From: Branchiostoma floridae
Taxonomy: Eukaryota; Chordata; Leptocardii; Amphioxiformes; Branchiostomatidae
NCBI RefSeq assembly: GCF_000003815.2
Contig: NW_023365742.1
Coordinates: forward strand, 30,264 to 60,955
Direction: 5' to 3'
Length of the DNA stretch: 30,692 nucleotides
The notes under the pieces: model-generated
Databases searched by the model: none
What the model was told of the DNA's origin: nothing
What the model saw: the letters and a program-made list of their open reading frames with translations, nothing else
In this document: positions 28,201-30,692 of the stretch, in pieces
Position numbering within the stretch: position 1 is the stretch's first letter
Layout: each line of letters begins with the position of its first letter
Program-made: the position numbers and the translations under genes

Positions 28201-30558
28201 GGGAGGTGCCCATCATCCATGTCTATAGCCCTTGGGCCGCACAAAGCATTGGATTAGTCCACTAGGAGTGGGGTCCTGTTCAACTCCCATAATTTTTCCA
28301 GTTGCTGAGTGCGAAGCAGACAAAGCAGTATACAGTATATCATTGTAAAGCCTTTGATTTGACTCGACGGGATCCCAGGAACCCACAACCTACGGAATTG
28401 AATGCAAGGCGAACACTTTTCCCACTTTGCTCAAAATGTTTTATCTCCGATCCACCTCTGATAATCGTTGCCTAATTTCCAAGCCACGTGTTTGCAGCTC
28501 AACTAAGTAACTTCGTTCCACTTAAGATAACAACAGCCTTTCCATACTATACTTCAGCAATAGCAATGACCTTTTTGTACTATCAATTGTATTATCAATA
28601 AACCTCATTGACATTGAAAGTAGCGACTACGATCGATGCCATAAGCGTGTGTTTCCTGTCGCTGTGGATACCATTACCGACACTGTAGACGCTATTCTAG
28701 ACCATTTATATACAATAGACTGTGGAAGAAGAACCTATTGTTCCTTTGTTTTCATCATATTCAATGGTTTTCATCACCCAGGTGTTTGAAAACAAACAAA
28801 CAAACAAACAATGGATGTCCCCGTCCAAGGTTTAAGGTTCCGCACATTTTGATTTAATTAGAATGCTGTTGTTGATTGTTATTCTGACCATGTTAAATTC
28901 CATTTGTATTGCCCTTTCTTTTTAGCAGGACTTACTCTTTGTAATAGCCACTGGTAGCCAGTTCTGTGTGTGTGAACAGCCAAACCAACAGATAGATAAC
29001 TAGAGTTATGTAGTTATCCTCTTTGGAATGACCTGACAAAAATGCCCCTGCAGTTCCAAAAAAATGTTAAGGGGCAGAAGCTTGCTCCACTTTGTCATGA
29101 CGATGAGAGCTATCTGCCACCCAAAAGTCAAGATCATATCATGTCCGGGACAAGAATTACCTTCTGTGATAGGATATTCTCATTAATGATGCAAATGTAC
29201 TCCTGTTTTGCATAATTAATATTTGATTTTGTACAACATCGTCTAAGGTACCTACATACCAAAAATCATGAAAATCCGTTGCTCCTTTCTTGAGTTATCT
29301 TCAAGGGTTATCTAACGCCCAAAGATCGTGATCATAGCTTGTTTCAGAACAAAACCGCCAGTTGTGGCTGCAGTACCAAGGAAAAGCCGCTAGGGAGCCC
29401 AAAATTTAATCACTTCCAGTTTTTATCACCCTACCAACACACAAAGTATTCAGCTGTCCGCACATCTAAAAATCTGGTAAGTCAAACAGTCCTTGCGGCG
29501 GGAATTCAATCCTCTTCTTAACTCTTCGTTACCCGGCTAAGAACGTTCAGGACCAAAGCCTACGGCATGTTGACACTCTGCGATACACACAAAAACGTAC
29601 ACATTGACAAATGTGTCGCACCACAGTCACACACTGTGCGTAGCGTGTAAGGGATAGGTAACTAAGGTAATCTGTTAGTGGATATAGTAGCGGCATTTCT
29701 TTCAAGACCCGGCTTTGCAGATTTTCGTCGTGCTTGCCACTTGAAGGAGTTGTGTAGCAACAAGGAGCGTTTTCCTCTTGTAATCCTAGTCATCGTCAGG
29801 CAACCCAAGTATGTATGGGCGCTGTGTTTGCCCTGCCTTCTCAGCCATCGATTGCTGGGAAGGGACTTTAGCCGCATGCCGGTGACAGGGCAATGTTGCC
29901 GGGGCGCCCACTGGGAGAATGCCGTGTGTTGGGAGACACCGCCTAGCGACGGGTCTCGGGGCGTGAAACAAACCTCCGACGTTGCAGGTTTGGACTCCCT
30001 GTGTCAATTTGTTCCCGGTAAACATTCTTTCACAGCTACGGTATCAAAATTTTGTCGGCGAGGTCAGGAAAGGTAAAACAAAGGACAAAACATGACAGGA
30101 CCAAACGTCCCGCTTCAAAACACAGGAAAGCGTTTAGCACCTTGGCGAAAGTTATTAAAGATAGTAGCTCATAAAGTAAACAGAAACAACACAAAACGAA
30201 TTCTGCTTGACATAAAAACCTTACCCTAAAAATCGTACGTAAAACAACAGACAAGAATAACTTCAGTAATAGTAAGTTGAAACCATAGGGCACATCGGCC
30301 CACTTGAGATAGCTACAGGTGGTCTAAACACGGCACCAACAGTGTTGCCTTAACCGCTGAGTTTGGCCGGGTTATTTGCGTGTTTATCGGAGGCTCACGA
30401 GGTGTTGTTAGGTCTGTTGCCTTCCTGTGGCATAGCGACTATCAATGCCCGGTAACCGCCGCTGCTAAGAGACTAGAGAATGTCAACAAATGGAAGCACA
30501 GAAGAGGGTCTATACACATGTCCGACATACCTCCGTTTTGATCTTGATTCCGGAAAAC
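19016..30558 (-). CDS. RFX6: RFX6-type winged-helix transcription factor, 3' part of gene (13 exons)
   Basis: RFX proteins bind X-box DNA in the nucleus. In vertebrates RFX6 acts in gut and pancreatic endocrine development. The joined minus-strand exons are 30531-30558, 27934-28038, 27428-27505, 25962-26075, 25524-25573, 24926-25026, 24706-24764, 24362-24506, 23900-23994, 23141-23258, 22745-22867, 19857-20447 and 19016-19206. All have GT/AG borders, and every phase matches the next, giving 1798 nt: one nucleotide completing a codon, 598 residues and TGA. The conserved region after the DNA-binding domain is clear: [75 protein letters not shown] and [17 protein letters not shown]. The [13 protein letters not shown] stretch points to RFX6; some segments resemble RFX4, so this may be the pre-duplication RFX4/6 gene. 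The winged-helix domain and the start codon lie beyond 30692. The C-terminus is a long Ser/Tyr/Pro-rich tail, as in vertebrate RFX4/6. Confidence 0.94.
19207..19856 (-). other. RFX6 last intron, with a GC-rich block
   Basis: About 19440-19750 is GC-richer than other introns and open on both strands for more than 110 codons. It contains the palindrome AGCCCAGG-ACA-CCTGGGCT at 19517-19535. No protein family is recognised; it could be an old insertion or a regulatory block. Confidence 0.4.
19857..20447 (-). CDS. RFX6: RFX6 exon, Ser/Tyr/Pro-rich C-terminal region
   Basis: 591 nt, phase 1 at both ends. The acceptor is TGTTTGCAG and the donor TACG/GTAAGA. It encodes a low-complexity but compositionally coherent tail ([48 protein letters not shown]). 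It sits where vertebrate RFX4/6 carry a Ser/Tyr/Pro-rich region. No similarity at motif level is claimed. The GC content is clearly higher than in the flanking introns. Confidence 0.88.
20566..20773 (+). mobile_element. truncated relative of the TA-flanked transposon
   Basis: The right end closes ACAGGTTTGACTG, like the element at 6938-7678, and is preceded by a series of GTGGCCGC words (AGTGGCCGCTCTGCCAAGGT). No matching inverted left end is present and no TA follows, so it is a fragment in the long RFX6 intron. Confidence 0.6.
20774..22744 (-). other. long RFX6 intron, no coding exon seen
   Basis: AT-rich. It includes short tandem words (AAAATGGTAGAAAATGGTAA near 21625) and a family A fragment in minus orientation near 22305-22350 (CTGCAGTACCTTGGAAAGCC). 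Open frames at 20777-21112 and 21680-22096 show no family features. Confidence 0.5.
22745..22867 (-). CDS. RFX6: RFX6 exon, [13 protein letters not shown] block
   Basis: 123 nt, phase 1 at both ends. The acceptor is ATTCCTAG and the donor GCAG/GTAGGT. It encodes [20 protein letters not shown] and then [20 protein letters not shown], the end of the conserved RFX dimerisation region. A different spliced junction to 20447 would need an exon of length divisible by three in the long intron; I see none. Confidence 0.95.
23141..23258 (-). CDS. RFX6: RFX6 exon, RAQDFLLQW block
   Basis: 118 nt, phase 0 to phase 1. The acceptor CTATGAAG is weaker than usual; the donor is TTTTG/GTACGT. It encodes [20 protein letters not shown], then [19 protein letters not shown]. 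The 11 residues before RAQDFLL match RFX6 in length, which supports the acceptor choice. Confidence 0.94.
23431..23562 (+). repeat. 132-bp segment identical to 15937-16068
   Basis: Lies in the RFX6 intron between 23258 and 23900. Flanks on both sides differ from those of the lectin-intron copy. Confidence 0.92.
23900..23994 (-). CDS. RFX6: RFX6 exon, [10 protein letters not shown] block
   Basis: 95 nt, phase 1 to phase 0. The acceptor is TTTCATCAG and the donor CAAG/GTGAGA. It encodes [20 protein letters not shown] and then [11 protein letters not shown]. The VEAxxEWxDxVV core is shared with RFX6, and the VDRCV part resembles RFX4. Confidence 0.95.
24362..24506 (-). CDS. RFX6: RFX6 exon, [12 protein letters not shown] block
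   Basis: 145 nt, phase 0 to phase 1. The acceptor is TTTCTCTCAG and the donor AAC/GTGAGT is strong. It encodes [20 protein letters not shown] and continues to RLSKE, aligning with the A-R-x-[AV]-L...M-x-x-D region of RFX6. Confidence 0.92.
24706..24764 (-). CDS. RFX6: RFX6 exon, [13 protein letters not shown] block
   Basis: 59 nt, entering in phase 1 and leaving in phase 0. The acceptor is CACCTCTCCAG and the donor CCCAG/GTTGGT. It encodes [19 protein letters not shown], matching the conserved L-[KR]-R-Q-T-S-[FL]-x-H-L-[AC]-Q of RFX proteins. It contains no ATG, so a simple ORF scan would miss it. Confidence 0.96.
24926..25026 (-). CDS. RFX6: RFX6 exon, [10 protein letters not shown] block
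   Basis: 101 nt. One nucleotide completes Ser, then 33 codons, then one nucleotide (phase 1). The acceptor is ATCTACAG and the donor CAAG/GTGAGA. It encodes [15 protein letters not shown] and [16 protein letters not shown], aligning with the RNFAK...LPE region of RFX6. The frame is also open upstream of the acceptor, but that stretch does not resemble RFX. Confidence 0.92.
25524..25573 (-). CDS. RFX6: RFX6 short exon (50 nt) beside the TTCA microsatellite
   Basis: The flanking exon phases required an exon of 3n+2 nt here, and this one fits. The acceptor is CAACTCCAG and the donor AG/GTCAGA. It encodes [16 protein letters not shown] plus AG, completed as Ser by the next exon, and aligns with RFX6 residues V-L-T-D-V-L-I-P-x-T-M-Q-E-M-P-E-S. 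The microsatellite at 25581-25689 supplies almost all of its upstream pyrimidine-rich sequence. Confidence 0.93.
25581..25689 (+). repeat. (TGAA)n microsatellite, ~27 units
   Basis: Pure TGAA repeat on the plus strand (TTCA in the gene direction). It ends eight bases before the start of the 50-nt RFX6 exon, so it forms nearly all of the pyrimidine-rich part of that acceptor. Confidence 0.98.
25962..26075 (-). CDS. RFX6: RFX6 exon, [10 protein letters not shown] block
   Basis: 114 nt, 38 codons, phase 0 at both ends. The acceptor is TTGCGCAG; the donor AAG/GTGATC is weaker than its neighbours. It encodes [16 protein letters not shown] through [11 protein letters not shown], near-identical to the matching block of vertebrate RFX4/6. 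Confidence 0.96.
26983..27190 (+). mobile_element. tRNA-derived SINE, plus strand
   Basis: A box TGGCGTAACTGGTAGAGCG (26988-27006) and B box GAGTTCGATCC (27031-27041) in a tRNA-like head. It is followed by the body TGCCCTTGGGAAAGGCACTT (27066-27085), TTCCTCACTTCACCCAGGTG and ATGGGTACCTGACTTCGGTC. It lies in an RFX6 intron. The tRNA fold is not complete enough to be a working tRNA gene. Confidence 0.85.
27428..27505 (-). CDS. RFX6: RFX6 exon, [12 protein letters not shown] block
   Basis: 78 nt, 26 codons, phase 0 at both ends. The acceptor is CTCGCCAG and the donor is GAG/GTAAGA. It encodes [20 protein letters not shown] and then SANFDE, the strongly conserved start of the RFX dimerisation region. 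Confidence 0.96.
27934..28038 (-). CDS. RFX6: RFX6 exon, GTLLPDFP block
   Basis: 105 nt, 35 codons, phase 0 at both ends. The acceptor is CCAACAG and the donor is AAG/GTAACG. It encodes [20 protein letters not shown] and an acidic tail ending in DDVDRDK. The [13 protein letters not shown] stretch is the best evidence for RFX6 rather than RFX1-3. Confidence 0.95.
28039..28959 (-). other. RFX6 intron, nothing supported
   Basis: Searched on the minus strand for the missing winged-helix exons; none is recognisable here. A short (AAAC)n stretch at 28790-28810. Confidence 0.5.
28960..29500 (-). repeat. interspersed repeat family A, copy 5 (inverted)
   Basis: Minus-strand copy: AAAAGCCGCTAGGGAGCCCA (the inverse of the CCCTAGCGGCTT block), CTACATACCAAAAATCATG, TTGCATAATTAATATTTG and ATGCAAATGTACTCC. 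The tail is ACTAGAGTTATG, the inverse of the CTCTAGTTA end seen in other copies. Confidence 0.75.
29640..30080 (+). other. GC-rich block in the 5'-most visible RFX6 intron
   Basis: An open frame of 132 codons on the plus strand and 79 on the minus strand, with no family features. It contains the inverted half-site-like GGCAA-TG-TTGCC near 29890. It could be regulatory or an old insertion; coding is not supported. Confidence 0.35.
30531..30558 (-). CDS. RFX6: RFX6 micro-exon (28 nt)
   Basis: It is preceded by CTAACTAG and followed by GTATGT. After one nucleotide that completes a codon it reads FSGIKIKTE, matching the F-S-G-x-K-x-K-x-E stretch I recall just before the KYSLSSKTG block in vertebrate RFX6. 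It ends in phase 0, as the next exon requires. It is the most 5' coding exon visible. Confidence 0.8.
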
Positions 30559-30692
30559 CTAGTTAGAGACAGACAACAAAAAACAGCAACATTTTAACTG
30601 TAGGCGATATCGTAACAACCAATACTTTCCTATAACAATAGAATAAAGGCTAGATCCGAAATTTATCACACTTTTCTAAGCAACAACTGGTA

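Noticed and set aside
29678-30076. 132-codon plus-strand frame as a gene antisense to RFX6
   Set aside because: No recognisable domain and no clear splice partners; retained only as a GC-rich block.

Overview
The window looks like nuclear DNA of an invertebrate chordate, most probably a lancelet (Branchiostoma). It has short GT-AG introns, no operons or ribosome binding sites, many small inverted-repeat elements, tRNA-derived SINEs and minisatellites. The species call is inference. It rests on the RFX6-type gene, on a C-type lectin receptor whose N-terminus resembles the large lancelet lectin family as I remember it, and on the repeat style.

Two protein genes could be rebuilt exon by exon, both on the minus strand. 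(1) RFX6 (RFX4/6 class transcription factor): 13 exons from 30558 down to the stop at 19016. All splice phases agree, giving 598 residues plus stop. The DNA-binding domain and the start lie beyond the right edge. The gene includes a 28-nt micro-exon and a 50-nt exon whose acceptor sits against a 27-unit TTCA microsatellite. (2) A complete type II membrane C-type lectin-like receptor: five exons, 16586 down to 13325, 410 residues. Its parts are a cytoplasmic tail with two Y-E-[QE]-A motifs, a membrane anchor, a coiled-coil neck, a Pro/Ser/Gly stalk and a C-terminal lectin fold without the usual calcium/sugar motifs.

Layout: 1-5100 is non-genic, with a 525-bp TTAA-flanked MITE (1187-1711), a (TG)n-bearing repeat (3120-3670), a minus-strand SINE (3838-3972) and a long-TIR MITE (4131-4565). 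5152-6521 is a 25-bp minisatellite split by a 203-bp tandem duplication. It is followed at once by a short ORF starting with a signal-peptide-like segment and by a possible second exon near 7966. 6938-7678 is a TA-flanked DNA transposon. 8065-13300 is repeat-rich: interspersed family A, a Harbinger-like element and (TG)n tracts. 13325-16586 is the lectin gene. 17682-17975 is a dead non-LTR reverse transcriptase fragment. 18420-18530 carries a hammerhead/Penelope-like motif. 18665-19020 is a 40-bp minisatellite grown out of the RFX6 stop-codon region. 19016-30558 is RFX6, with repeats in its introns.

The two genes have no evident functional link. One is a developmental transcription factor (in vertebrates, gut and pancreatic endocrine fate); the other is a cell-surface recognition receptor. 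I found no CRISPR array, operon, rRNA or intact mobile-element gene. The most interesting features are repeat DNA shaping gene ends and splice sites.
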